From positions 84,541 through 148,540 of the forward strand of contig SUWS01000001.1 in NCBI GenBank assembly GCA_015061365.1: a stretch of DNA of 64,000 bases, written 5' to 3'. Made by a program: the position numbers and the translations under genes. The DNA is from Lentimicrobiaceae bacterium. GTDB lineage: Bacteria > Bacteroidota > Bacteroidia > Bacteroidales > F082. Below, in pieces: positions 36,269-44,090 of the stretch (position 1 is the stretch's first letter; every line of letters starts with the position of its first letter). Under the pieces are notes generated by a model, which saw only the letters and a list, made by a program, of their open reading frames with translations, was not told where the DNA came from and did no database searches.

Positions 36269-37171
36269 CTACTTCGGTACTGCAAATCTTATTGTTCTTT
36301 CCAAATTCTCGATCTCGATATGCTGGCTTTCGTATATCTCGCCGTCAATGGAAACGCAGAATCCTTCCGGTCCTTCAATTGTCACTTTCTTAGCCTGACG
36401 ATATACGACAATATCCTTAAACTTCGGATTGTCGATATGAGTGCCGGCGACGTAATATTTTATCAAGCCTAAAAACTTTAATCTCGGAACGGGCTTTACT
36501 AAACAAACCTCTAACAAACCATCGTCATTCAATGAGTTAGGAGCATTGAAATATGAACCGCCTACATATTTGCCGTTACTGACTGTGCATAACAGAATAT
36601 CGTTTGTGTTGAGTTGTTCGCCGTCGGCATAGACAGTACATTTGTTACGCATTCCTGTTAAGAAAGCCCACGCAATGGCAAAAGGATAGGCTCTTTTCTT
36701 GCCGAAAATGACGTTTCTCCTCAGTTTGTTCATCGCCTTGGCAACGACGCTATCTAATCCGAAATGTGTTGAGTTCAAAGCATATTTGTCGTTCACTTTC
36801 ATCAAGTCGACTTTCTTTTCTGTGCCTTGAATCACTTTGCAAATGTTTTTGAAACTATCGATTCCGCCGTAATATTTTACGTAGTCGTTACCGCTTCCAA
36901 AAGGAAGAGCACTCATGCTCGCATTGGGAAATCCTACTATTCCAGTGGCGACCTTGTTGATTGTGCCGTCACCTCCGCAAGCGTAAAACCGAACTTCTTC
37001 ATCTTTGTGGTTTTCCAAATAAGTACGTATAAATTTTATTGATTCAGTTGATGATGTCGGCGTATATATTTCATAATCCACAACTTCCTCGTATCGTGAG
37101 ATTGCATCTTTTACCATCTTAAGGCATGATGCTTTTCCGGCAGTTGTATTGACAATAAAGATATGCTTCAT
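36269..37171 (-). CDS. Diacylglycerol-kinase-family lipid kinase
   Basis: 300 residues. DAGK catalytic fold: FIVNTTAGKA at the start, the nucleotide loop ACGGDGTINKVATGIVG, ALPFGSGNDYVKYYGG, and a beta-sandwich C-terminal domain with DGLLEVCLVKPV and CVSIDGEIYES. Members phosphorylate diacylglycerol or sphingoid-type lipids; Bacteroidales make sphingolipids, so a sphingoid or ceramide substrate is possible but not shown. A minus-strand -7 box (TAATTTTG, 37189-37196) lies 17 bases before the ATG. Confidence 0.9.
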   Translation of the reverse strand: MKHIFIVNTTAGKASCLKMVKDAISRYEEVVDYEIYTPTSSTESIKFIRTYLENHKDEEVRFYACGGDGTINKVATGIVGFPNASMSALPFGSGNDYVKYYGGIDSFKNICKVIQGTEKKVDLMKVNDKYALNSTHFGLDSVVAKAMNKLRRNVIFGKKRAYPFAIAWAFLTGMRNKCTVYADGEQLNTNDILLCTVSNGKYVGGSYFNAPNSLNDDGLLEVCLVKPVPRLKFLGLIKYYVAGTHIDNPKFKDIVVYRQAKKVTIEGPEGFCVSIDGEIYESQHIEIENLERTIRFAVPK

Positions 37172-37188
37172 TTTCTGTTTCTTTGTCG

Positions 37189-37196
37189 CAAAATTA
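37189..37196 (-). promoter_or_regulatory. -7 box (TAATTTTG) for the lipid kinase gene
   Basis: TAnnTTTG on the minus strand, 17 bases upstream of the ATG at 37171. Confidence 0.45.
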
Positions 37197-37220
37197 AAAA
37201 ATATACCGTCACAATATTGA

Positions 37221-37416
37221 AGGGGACTTCTATAAATTTCACGTTTAGATAAAATTTTATAATTGCATTAAGACTTTTGCGTGCTTTATGTTTTTTCTTG
37301 GAATCTTTTTGTCTTTCTTTCAATCACATAGCTCGCTATGCTCTTTCAAGAAAAACAATAATCTTCTCGAAGAAAAATTCATAAATCACCTGCAAAGCAA
37401 TTTATAGAAGTTCCCT
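37221..37416. repeat. 196-bp element with terminal and nested inverted repeats (MITE-like or structured RNA)
   Basis: Ends are 18-bp inverted repeats with one mismatch (AGGGGACTTCTATAAATT at 37221-37238 and its complement at 37399-37416). Inside is a second inverted pair (GTTTTTTCTTGGAA against TTTCAAGAAAAAC) and a central palindrome CATAGCTCGCTATG. No open frame is present. Confidence 0.6.
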
Positions 37417-37530
37417 GAATTATTATCGCTTTTTGTTGAAAGTGTGTTTTTATATCTGTATTATTTCGTAATTTTGTCAAGCTAAAACATTGACATCTGA
37501 CACTGACGCAGACTATTATTGTGAACAATA

Positions 37531-37570
37531 TCTGTTGACTGTTGTCTGTTGTCCGTTGACATTGATAATT
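37531..37570. repeat. Heptamer array directly upstream of the thioesterase start
   Basis: CTGTTGA, CTGTTGT, CTGTTGT, CCGTTGA units end at the base before the ATG at 37571. Confidence 0.75.
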
Positions 37571-38302
37571 ATGAAAAACAACGAATACATTTTAAATACT
37601 ACAGTCCTTTCCGGACAATGCGACAGCCTGATGCGTCTCAGACCAGAGGCTTGTTTTATGAGTTTTCAAGATGTGGCGAGTCGTCATGCGATGTTCTTAG
37701 GAATTGACGATTTTTCTCTTTTGGAAAAAGATAACGCTCTTTGGGTAGTTTCAAAAACCAAAGTCAAGATTAATGAGCTTCCTCGTTGGAATGATGAGAT
37801 AAGTGTAAGGACCTGGCCTATGGGGGCGGAAGGCGTGCGTTGCAACCGCTGCTACCAGATCATGAAAGACGGAAAAGTAATGATAAATGGTATAACAGAA
37901 TGGGTTATCATTGATGCGGATACACGTCATCTCCGTAAAGTTGAAACGACATCTTATCCAAACGACATCGACTGGATCACTGAAAAATCTATTGATGAGA
38001 GATTCAGAAGGTTTAAGGACGACTTTACTGATGAGGATTTGGTTTACAGAAGATTAGTTCGTTCTGGCGATATTGATGTTACGCATCATACAAATAACGT
38101 CACTTATATTACCATGCTTCTTGATACTTTTTCTGTTAAAGAATTGGAAAGCATGACGCTTAAAGATATGGAGATTTCATATCTCAGCGAGAGCTTGGAG
38201 GGTGAGACCTTGTTGATTTACCGTAAGCGTAAAGATGACGGATATTATTTCTCCATCAAGAAAGAAGATGGAAAGACCGCGGTGATGGCGTATCTGATCT
38301 GA
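37571..38302 (+). CDS. Acyl-ACP thioesterase
   Basis: 243 residues with two hot-dog domains. Releases fatty acids from acyl carrier protein in the cytoplasm. Seen: RLRPEACFMSFQDVASRHA, WVVSKTKVKINELPRWNDEISVRTWP, EWVIIDADTRHLRKV, and the catalytic-region D/N-H pattern SGDIDVTHHTNNVTYITMLLD in the second half. ATG 37571 is the family start; the open frame upstream to 37490 is made largely of heptamer repeat. It is convergent with the PgpH gene, 6 bp apart. Confidence 0.9.
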   Translation: MKNNEYILNTTVLSGQCDSLMRLRPEACFMSFQDVASRHAMFLGIDDFSLLEKDNALWVVSKTKVKINELPRWNDEISVRTWPMGAEGVRCNRCYQIMKDGKVMINGITEWVIIDADTRHLRKVETTSYPNDIDWITEKSIDERFRRFKDDFTDEDLVYRRLVRSGDIDVTHHTNNVTYITMLLDTFSVKELESMTLKDMEISYLSESLEGETLLIYRKRKDDGYYFSIKKEDGKTAVMAYLI

Positions 38303-38308
38303 AACATA

Positions 38309-40390
38309 TCAAACCGGATATGCGATCCTTACGTGATAGATGTTCATTAGTTTTTTCTTGAATACTTTCTTAATTGTCGTGATGTCGCGGAATGTCAGGT
38401 CGGTGTTTATGAATTGATTGTCGTTGACTTGAGCGTCTATTATTCCGTCGACGAGCTTGCTGATAGATTCTTCTGTTTTTTCGTTGAGGCTGCGTGATGC
38501 TGCTTCCACCGAGTCGGCCATCATGAGCACGGCGGTCTCTTTTGAGAATGGTATCGGTCCGTGGTAGCGGAAATCTGCCTCGTTGACTTCAATGTCGGGG
38601 TTTTCTTTGAGTTCCATCTGGTAGAAATATTCGGTTCTTCTTGTTCCGTGGTGTGTCCTCGCGAAATCGATGATTTGTTCAGGGACGTGATATTTTCTGC
38701 ATATCTCTATTCCGTCGAGCACGTGGTTGATGATGATCTGAGAACTTTCATAATAAGACATCTCATTATGCATATTGTACTTGCCGTGTTGGTTCTCTGT
38801 AAAGAACAGAGGGTTCTTGAGTTTCCCCACATCGTGATACATCGCGCCGGTGCGAGCCAGAAGCATATTACCGCCTATCGCGAATAGAGCCTCCTCACAT
38901 AGATCGGCGACTTGCATCACGTGTTGGAAGGTGCCTGGAGCTTCAGACGATAATTTTCTTAACAAAGGTGAGTTCGTGTTACTTAATTCCAAAAGCGTCA
39001 TGTCGGTGACAAAGCCGAAAATCTTCTCCATCAAATAAGACAGAGGTAATGTCAGCATCGCAAATAATGTGTTCATGGCAAATGTTCCAACATCATTCCA
39101 GGTGAAGTTATCCAATCCTCCATCGAGTGTCAGAGAAACGCTAACTTTCAATACGATGTAAGAGATGAATATTGATGCGTATGTGACGAAATATCTTGAG
39201 CGGGAAGTGTTTTTTCCTAAGACAAATATAGAAACTAATGAGACGAAATATTGTATGATGAAGAACTGGAATGGATTAGGAACGGCTAAACTTATTATTA
39301 TCAGTGTAATGGTTTGGACATAGATGGCTACTCTTATGTTGAAGAATGTCACCATTAGCATGGCGAGTATGGTAAGAGGCATCACATATATCATGTCGGG
39401 GTAGAGCCTGATGATTATAAAAGATGGGATTATCATCATCAGCATGACTATTATGATGAGATTTATGGATTTGGATTCCTTGAAAATGTCGGAATATAAA
39501 AGTCGGAGTCCTATGAACAATGATGAGAAGATGACGAATACAAGGAGGATTTGTCCGTAAAGGTTGAGGTTCCTGTTAAAGAAGCTGCCGCTGTCGATAG
39601 AAGCGTATTCTGTTTTTAAAGAGTTGAGAATATTGTATCTCTCTTCGGTGACGATTTCGCCTTCGTTGATAATCAGTTCGTCTTTCTGTACCATCCCGAA
39701 AGTCAAGGAGATTGATGACTTGGCTTGTTCTCTCGCCTGTTCGGTCAAATCTTCAGAATATATTATGTTTTGGTGAATGTGGGCGAGAAGTAACCTGTTT
39801 ATCATGGCCTTGTCGATGCCTTCATCTGCGTTGAGCAAATGATCGGAGATGAAATCGGTAGCTGTTTTCATGGTGTAGAAATCGCGTACCTGTCTCGTCT
39901 TGACAACTCTGTCACGGACTACATCAATCATCGATTCCGGTTTCATGTTCTCTAAGGAAGATATGTTCGCTATGATACCTTGATTTTCTATGGTGTCGTA
40001 TAATCTTTCTAAAAGCTGCTTGTTCTTTAATTTGTCGACTTGATTACCAGTCCATTTAGTATCAAAATCAGCGATCATTTTTTCTCTGTTTTGTTTCGTT
40101 ATGACGTTGTCGTATGTGAAGATCGGATAAGAATCTTTGAGATAATCGTCTTCCTCGAGTTTAATCTCTTCCGCAGTTTTATATATCGGGAAGTTGAATG
40201 GCGCATATAAGGATTCGTATTGCCATGGCTTCATTTTCTGATATTCATACTTGAACTTGACGGTGCGTGGCATCTGCCATACAACTAATATTACAGCGCA
40301 TAAAAAGATGAAGATCTTGGAAATGGTTTGATATGAATGAACTAACTTCAGAAAGAAGTCTTTTATTGATGAATTGTTATTGTTACTCAT
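38309..40390 (-). CDS. HD-domain membrane phosphohydrolase, PgpH type (7TMR-HD)
   Basis: 693 residues. One N-terminal membrane segment, a large extracytoplasmic 7TMR-HDED domain (about 60-270), seven membrane segments (about 275-470) and a cytoplasmic HD domain with TGAMYHDVGKLKNPLFFTENQ and ARTHHGT. PgpH proteins hydrolyse cyclic di-AMP in Firmicutes and Bacteroidetes; that role is inferred. The Bacteroidetes form usually lies alone, as here. ATG 40390 was chosen over TTG 40396. It is divergent from the NlpC/P60 gene. Confidence 0.92.
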   Translation of the reverse strand: MSNNNNSSIKDFFLKLVHSYQTISKIFIFLCAVILVVWQMPRTVKFKYEYQKMKPWQYESLYAPFNFPIYKTAEEIKLEEDDYLKDSYPIFTYDNVITKQNREKMIADFDTKWTGNQVDKLKNKQLLERLYDTIENQGIIANISSLENMKPESMIDVVRDRVVKTRQVRDFYTMKTATDFISDHLLNADEGIDKAMINRLLLAHIHQNIIYSEDLTEQAREQAKSSISLTFGMVQKDELIINEGEIVTEERYNILNSLKTEYASIDSGSFFNRNLNLYGQILLVFVIFSSLFIGLRLLYSDIFKESKSINLIIIVMLMMIIPSFIIIRLYPDMIYVMPLTILAMLMVTFFNIRVAIYVQTITLIIISLAVPNPFQFFIIQYFVSLVSIFVLGKNTSRSRYFVTYASIFISYIVLKVSVSLTLDGGLDNFTWNDVGTFAMNTLFAMLTLPLSYLMEKIFGFVTDMTLLELSNTNSPLLRKLSSEAPGTFQHVMQVADLCEEALFAIGGNMLLARTGAMYHDVGKLKNPLFFTENQHGKYNMHNEMSYYESSQIIINHVLDGIEICRKYHVPEQIIDFARTHHGTRRTEYFYQMELKENPDIEVNEADFRYHGPIPFSKETAVLMMADSVEAASRSLNEKTEESISKLVDGIIDAQVNDNQFINTDLTFRDITTIKKVFKKKLMNIYHVRIAYPV

Positions 40391-40490
40391 TTTCAATTAT
40401 TTTATGAAGATGTATAAGAAAAATATTTAGTAAAAATATATCCGCTAAGATACATTTTTTTATAGAAAGTTTATTTACATTTGTAAAAAA

Positions 40491-40498
40491 TATTTTTG
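40491..40498 (+). promoter_or_regulatory. -7 box (TATTTTTG), 4 nt before the NlpC/P60 start
   Basis: TAnnTTTG with four bases to the ATG at 40503. A second match (TACATTTG, 40476-40483) lies 15 bases further upstream and could be used instead. Confidence 0.5.
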
Positions 40499-40502
40499 TG
40501 TT

Positions 40503-41231
40503 ATGGAATATGGAATATGTGAATTGTCGGTGGCACCGATGAGGAGGGAAATGTCGCACGAAAGTGAACTCGTCTCGGAATTGTTGTTCAATGATATTTA
40601 TGAAATTGTAGAAGATAACGGCGACTGGCTTAAGATAAGGACTTTATACGATTCGTATGAGGGTTTTCTTAGGAAGTTGCAACATACAGAAATTTCGGAA
40701 GGTAGATTAAGTGAGTTGCTGTCTAAAGAGAAATATATTGTCAATGAACCCGTTTACACATATAATAATAAGGTGCTGAGTTTCGGTAGTGAGGTTTTTG
40801 AGATGTGTGATGGTGCTGTTCCTTTAAGAAATAGTTATGATCCTAAAGTTATGGTGGAGTGCGCCATCAAATTGTTAGACACTCCGTATCGTTGGGGTGG
40901 TAAGAGTGTGATGGGAATTGACTGTTCTGCGTTTGTGCAGTTGTGTGCTAAGGTGGCGGGATATAAACTTCCTCGCGATGCCTCGCAACAATTCAAGTGT
41001 GGAAGTGTGGTCTCAAATCTTTCTGAAGCTAAGTCGGGCGATATTGCTTTCTTTAAGAATGAAAACGAACGCATCACGCACGTGGGAATACTTCTTTCCA
41101 ACGATAAGATTATCCACGCTTCCGGTAAGGTTCGTATCGACAGCCTTGACTCGAAAGGCATATATAATAAGGAGTTGAAATGCTATACGCATGAAATAGC
41201 GACATTGGTACGGTTGAAAGTTGAAAATTGA
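40503..41231 (+). CDS. NlpC/P60 peptidoglycan endopeptidase
   Basis: 242 residues. N-terminal SH3-like domain(s) (about 1-110: SVAPMRREMSHESELVSELL, ENDIYEIVEDNGDWLKIRT-like pattern), then a C-terminal NlpC/P60 domain with YRWGGKSVMGIDCSAFVQ (catalytic Cys), ITHVGILLSNDKIIHASGK (His) and LPRDASQQF. It cleaves gamma-D-glutamyl-diaminoacyl bonds or recycles muropeptides. No signal peptide is visible, which points to a cytoplasmic recycling role as in other Bacteroidetes YkfC-like enzymes (inference). The terminal VEN and the TGA come from a heptamer array. Confidence 0.9.
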   Translation: MEYGICELSVAPMRREMSHESELVSELLFNDIYEIVEDNGDWLKIRTLYDSYEGFLRKLQHTEISEGRLSELLSKEKYIVNEPVYTYNNKVLSFGSEVFEMCDGAVPLRNSYDPKVMVECAIKLLDTPYRWGGKSVMGIDCSAFVQLCAKVAGYKLPRDASQQFKCGSVVSNLSEAKSGDIAFFKNENERITHVGILLSNDKIIHASGKVRIDSLDSKGIYNKELKCYTHEIATLVRLKVEN

Positions 41232-41257
41232 AAGTTGAAAGTTGAAACTTGAAAATC
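41213..41257. repeat. Heptamer array (TTGAAAG) spanning the NlpC/P60 stop codon
   Basis: Six TTGAAAN units in tandem. They encode the last residues and supply the TGA at 41229-41231. Confidence 0.85.
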
Positions 41258-41303
41258 ATGAAAATAGTTGTCAGTGCTCAGATTCTCAGTTTTTTAAAAA
41301 AAA

Positions 41304-41333
41304 GTTCATCGCTCATCGTTCATCGCTCATAGT
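41304..41333. repeat. Heptamer array (GTTCATC/GCTCATC)
   Basis: Four tandem 7-base units, then a T run, just before the hutI -7 box. Confidence 0.75.
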
Positions 41334-41340
41334 TTTTTAA

Positions 41341-41348
41341 TAACTTTG
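41341..41348 (+). promoter_or_regulatory. -7 box (TAACTTTG) for hutI
   Basis: TAnnTTTG, 77 bases before the ATG at 41426, with a heptamer array in the leader between them. Confidence 0.5.
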
Positions 41349-41370
41349 TAAAATAAAAACATGGACAAAG

Positions 41371-41408
41371 ATTGTTGTCCGTTGACCGTTGTCTGTTGTC
41401 CGTTGACT
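41371..41408. repeat. Heptamer array (TTGTCCG) in the hutI leader
   Basis: TTGTCCG, TTGACCG, TTGTCTG, TTGTCCG, TTGACTT in tandem. Same family as the array before the thioesterase gene. Confidence 0.8.
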
Positions 41409-41425
41409 TAAAAAAAAGTATCGCT

Positions 41426-42676
41426 ATGTTAATAACAAATATCAAAGAATTAGTCGGTGTGCTTGAAGACGGTAGTCTGATGAAAGCTGGTGCCGCTATG
41501 TCGGAAGTGAATCGCATTCCTAATGCGTTCCTATATATAAAAGGTAAGAAAATCGCTGATTACGGCACTATGGATTCTCCGGAATGTCAGCAATATCTTC
41601 AGAAAGAAAGAAGAGTCATCGACGCTAAAGGCGGCATCGTGATGCCAACATTCTGCGACTCGCACACTCATATCGTTTATGCCAACTCACGTGAGATGGA
41701 GTTTGTAGATAAGATAAAAGGCTTGAGTTATGAAGAGATCGCCAAGAGGGGAGGAGGCATACTCAATTCCGCTAAGGCTACAGCCGCTGCCACCGAAGAC
41801 GAACTCTACGAGTCGGCGATGTTACGTCTCAATGAGATTATGCGTATGGGAACAGGATCTGTCGAGATTAAGAGCGGCTACGGTCTCTCCACAGAAAGCG
41901 AACTGAAAATGTTACGCGTCATAAAACGCCTCAAAGAAAATTCACCTTTGACAATCAAAGCTAATTTCCTCGGCGCTCACGGAATACCGATGGAATACAG
42001 AGGCCGTCAGGAAGAATATGTCGATGTCGTTATCAATGAGATGATGCCTTTGGTAGCTACTGAAAACCTTGCTGATTTCGTCGATGTGTTTTGTGACAAG
42101 GGATTCTTCACCGTTGAAGATACGGAACGCATCTTGATGGCTGGCATCAAATACGGTATGCGTCCTAAGATTCACGCCAACGAGATGGCTGTCTCCGGCG
42201 GCGTTCAGGTAGGAGTGAAATACGGAGCTATCTCTGTCGATCATCTCGAGCAGATGGGAATGGAAGAGATAGAAGCCTTGAAAGGTTCGGAGACTATGCC
42301 GACTGTTTTGCCAGGCTGCGCCTTCTTCTTGAATCTACCGCTTTCGCCAGTGAGAGATATGATAAACGCCGGACTTCCTGTCGCTATGGCATCCGACTTC
42401 AACCCTGGAACATCGCCTTCGGGTAATATGCAGTTTATCATGTCGGCGGCTTGCATCAGATATAAGATGACACCGGAAGAGGCATTCAACGCCACGACAT
42501 TAAACACAGCCTACGCCATGGACGTGAGTCACGAACTCGGTTCCATCACGAAAGGAAAAATTGCGAATGTCATCATTACGAAACCTATGAACGGCTTAGA
42601 ATTCATGCCATATTATTATGGAGCAAACAAAGTCGAGAAAGTCATTCTTAATGGAAAAGTGACTGTAACCAATTAA
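41426..42676 (+). CDS. hutI: Imidazolonepropionase
   Basis: 416 residues. Third step of histidine breakdown: 4-imidazolone-5-propionate to N-formimino-L-glutamate. Amidohydrolase fold with metal ligands in PTFCDSHTHIVYANSRE, KIHANEMAVSGG, SVDHLEQM and ASDFNPGTSPSGNMQF. ATG 41426 is the family start. The product is the substrate of FtcD, whose gene lies 2.9 kb downstream on the same strand beyond an inserted-looking island. The final N and TAA fall in a heptamer array. No hutH or hutU is in the window. Confidence 0.96.
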   Translation: MLITNIKELVGVLEDGSLMKAGAAMSEVNRIPNAFLYIKGKKIADYGTMDSPECQQYLQKERRVIDAKGGIVMPTFCDSHTHIVYANSREMEFVDKIKGLSYEEIAKRGGGILNSAKATAAATEDELYESAMLRLNEIMRMGTGSVEIKSGYGLSTESELKMLRVIKRLKENSPLTIKANFLGAHGIPMEYRGRQEEYVDVVINEMMPLVATENLADFVDVFCDKGFFTVEDTERILMAGIKYGMRPKIHANEMAVSGGVQVGVKYGAISVDHLEQMGMEEIEALKGSETMPTVLPGCAFFLNLPLSPVRDMINAGLPVAMASDFNPGTSPSGNMQFIMSAACIRYKMTPEEAFNATTLNTAYAMDVSHELGSITKGKIANVIITKPMNGLEFMPYYYGANKVEKVILNGKVTVTN

Positions 42677-42724
42677 CAATTAACAATTGACAGTTAACAA
42701 TTAACAGTTAACAGTTGATAATTT
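42670..42724. repeat. Heptamer array (TTAACAA) spanning the hutI stop codon
   Basis: Seven degenerate units (TTAACAA, TTGACAG, TTAACAG and so on). The TAA at 42674-42676 is inside. Confidence 0.85.
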
Positions 42725-42730
42725 ATAGGG

Positions 42731-42776
42731 ACGCGTTGATTACACAGTGAAAATAAACACGGTGTAATTGACGCGT
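42731..42776. repeat. Palindromic unit between two heptamer arrays
   Basis: Arms ACGCGTTGATTACAC and GTGTAATTGACGCGT pair over 15 bp with two mismatched positions. Could act as a bidirectional terminator. It resembles the 58-bp units at 50.4 kb (GACGYG...ATTACAC). Confidence 0.65.
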
Positions 42777-42782
42777 TTCTTT

Positions 42783-42811
42783 AATTCATAATTCATAATT
42801 CATAATGCATA
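42783..42811. repeat. Heptamer array (TTCATAA) spanning the DUF2442 stop codon
   Basis: Four TTCATAA/TGCATAA units. The stop (42800-42802, minus strand) of the DUF2442 gene is inside. Confidence 0.8.
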
Positions 42812-43075
42812 ATTGGTGGAATGTCCAATCAATATACTTCTTTCATACAAATATCTTGGAGCGAATCCAATCTCGTTGTTCCAGTCGATGGAGAAATGAT
42901 CTAATGAGAATGACTTGAAATAATCGAAATCACGTAGTTTTGTACAAATGCCTTTATTCATCAATGGTTCAAAGTCCATAAGTCGCACTTCGCCATTGCT
43001 GAACGTCAATTTTATGATGTAGTTTTCTACGTACTCAGCTTTTACTATTTTTAAGATGATGTCATCCATAATCAT
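42800..43075 (-). CDS. DUF2442 domain protein
   Basis: 91 residues matching DUF2442 (ENYIIKLTFSNGEVRLMDFEPLM, IDWNNEIGFAPRYLYE). Its start overlaps the stop of the DUF4160 gene by 4 bp (ATGA), so the two are translated together. Such pairs are widespread in accessory regions and have been proposed as toxin-antitoxin-like modules, but the activity is unknown. The last residues (NYAL) are read from a heptamer array, so the original C-terminus may have been replaced. Confidence 0.85.
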   Translation of the reverse strand: MIMDDIILKIVKAEYVENYIIKLTFSNGEVRLMDFEPLMNKGICTKLRDFDYFKSFSLDHFSIDWNNEIGFAPRYLYERSILIGHSTNYAL

Positions 43076-43329
43076 TCTAAAGGTTCTATTTTATTTGCGA
43101 GTTCGCTGTTTGAAAGCAATCTCCAATTCTCTAACAGTTCTTCCTTGTGAATGTCAAGCCATTCATAAACTAATTTCAATTCACGTCTTGGTAATGAACC
43201 AATCACTATTCCTTCGTCAATCGTTATCACAGCTTCGTATCCATTGTACCAAACGTGAAAATGTGGTGGATTATGATCGTCAATATACATATAGATGATA
43301 ATCCCGTAAAATCTGCTAATCTCAGGCAT
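43072..43329 (-). CDS. DUF4160 domain protein
   Basis: 85 residues matching DUF4160: MPEISRFYGIIIYMYIDDHNPPHFHVWYNGYEA with the conserved HxPPHFH histidine cluster, and LPRRELKLVYEWLDIHKEELLENW. The His cluster suggests metal or nucleotide binding, not shown. First gene of the DUF4160-DUF2442 pair, with a -7 box at 43370-43377. Confidence 0.87.
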   Translation of the reverse strand: MPEISRFYGIIIYMYIDDHNPPHFHVWYNGYEAVITIDEGIVIGSLPRRELKLVYEWLDIHKEELLENWRLLSNSELANKIEPLE

Positions 43330-43369
43330 AATATTTAAGATTTCATTGAAAATGATTTTGTTCTCTTTG

Positions 43370-43377
43370 CAAAGATA
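43370..43377 (-). promoter_or_regulatory. -7 box (TATCTTTG) for the DUF4160-DUF2442 pair
   Basis: TAnnTTTG on the minus strand, 40 bases before the ATG at 43329. Confidence 0.55.
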
Positions 43378-43387
43378 ACAATATTTT

Positions 43388-43459
43388 TTAATTCATGATT
43401 CATAATTGAAGGAATACATCTTAATAATTATGCATTATGAATTATGCATTATGCATTAA
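43388..43459. repeat. AT-rich inverted-repeat element, copy 1 (second copy at 45429)
   Basis: TTCATAATT pairs with AATTATGAA-type units around a GAATACATC core, with heptamer units GCATTAT at the right. A close copy lies at 45429-45488, so the two flank the AAA_14 gene. Confidence 0.65.
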
Positions 43460-43469
43460 AAAAATCTTT

Positions 43470-43509
43470 CGCCTTTAGCCTTTTGTCTTTTGTCATTTGA
43501 CTTTTTCTT
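43470..43509. repeat. Heptamer array (TTTTGTC-type)
   Basis: TTTAGCC, TTTTGTC, TTTTGTC, ATTTGAC in tandem, ending at the -7 box of the 77-residue gene. Confidence 0.65.
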
Positions 43510-43516
43510 ACTTTTG
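43509..43516 (+). promoter_or_regulatory. -7 box (TACTTTTG) for the 77-residue gene
   Basis: TAnnTTTG, 19 bases before the ATG at 43536. Confidence 0.5.
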
Positions 43517-43535
43517 CCAAAAATCAAGATTTACT

Positions 43536-43769
43536 ATGAAACTTATTCCAACGGGTAGCGGTCGTGAAGAAGTTTATATCCGGCGTGCCATCATTGTAGA
43601 AGAATTATCCCCGCTTATTGGAACAAGCGTTCCGTGTGGTATGTATTTTACTAAGATATATGAATTGAGAGCTACTTTAACAAATCTTGGAGAAGTGAAG
43701 ATTATAGTAGGTGAAAGAAACAATAAAAGAATGATTCATTACTACATTACTAAAAAAATAAAAGAGTAG
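43536..43769 (+). CDS. Hypothetical protein, 77 residues
   Basis: Begins MKLIPTGSGREEVYIRRAII and ends in a basic stretch (ITKKIKE). No signal peptide or membrane segment, and no family that I recognise. A -7 box sits 19 bases upstream, and the stop lies in the left arm of a hairpin (43761-43812), so it looks like a complete expressed unit within the island between hutI and ftcD. Its small size and position next to the DUF4160-DUF2442 pair suggest an accessory gene; nothing more can be said. Confidence 0.55.
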   Translation: MKLIPTGSGREEVYIRRAIIVEELSPLIGTSVPCGMYFTKIYELRATLTNLGEVKIIVGERNNKRMIHYYITKKIKE

Positions 43770-43812
43770 CTGAAATGCCCTCGATTACAATGGATCGTAT
43801 CAACTACTCTTT
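43761..43812. terminator. Hairpin AAAGAGTAG/CTACTCTTT, possibly bidirectional
   Basis: A 9-bp perfect stem includes the TAG of the 77-residue gene. On the minus strand it is followed by T runs and preceded (43824-43831) by a -7 box TATCTTTG. Confidence 0.55.
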
Positions 43813-43892
43813 AAAAGATGTTGCAAAGATATGAATATTTTTTTAATCATCAAGATAGAGATATGATTTTTTAATGCATAATTGGTAGGGAT

Positions 43893-43968
43893 AAAAATCT
43901 CCCACGGATTGGCACTGATTGGCACTGATAGCTTCTGTGAATATCAGTGAAATCCGTGGGATTTTTTT
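43893..43968. repeat. Long imperfect palindrome with A/T flanks
   Basis: AAAATCTCCCACGGATT pairs with AATCCGTGGGATTTT. The inner part CACTGAT/ATCAGTG also pairs, and the unit TTGGCACTGA is repeated twice in the left arm. It can work as a strong bidirectional terminator upstream of the AAA_14 gene. Confidence 0.7.
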
Positions 43969-44070
43969 TGGATACATTCAATGTTTTCGTTGACTTGGAG
44001 ACTCGGTGGCTTATTATCTTTTATAAAGGAAAAAAGAATATTATTTCTATCCTTTATAAAGGATAATTGT

Positions 44071-44078
44071 TATATTTG
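44071..44078 (+). promoter_or_regulatory. -7 box (TATATTTG) for the first AAA_14 ATPase gene
   Basis: TAnnTTTG, 12 bases before the ATG at 44091. Confidence 0.6.
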
Positions 44079-44090
44079 CAAAAAAATGCT

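Noticed and set aside
42800..43329. Proven toxin-antitoxin module
   Set aside because: The DUF4160-DUF2442 pairing and ATGA overlap are suggestive, but no nuclease or known antitoxin fold can be seen, so only a neutral call is given.
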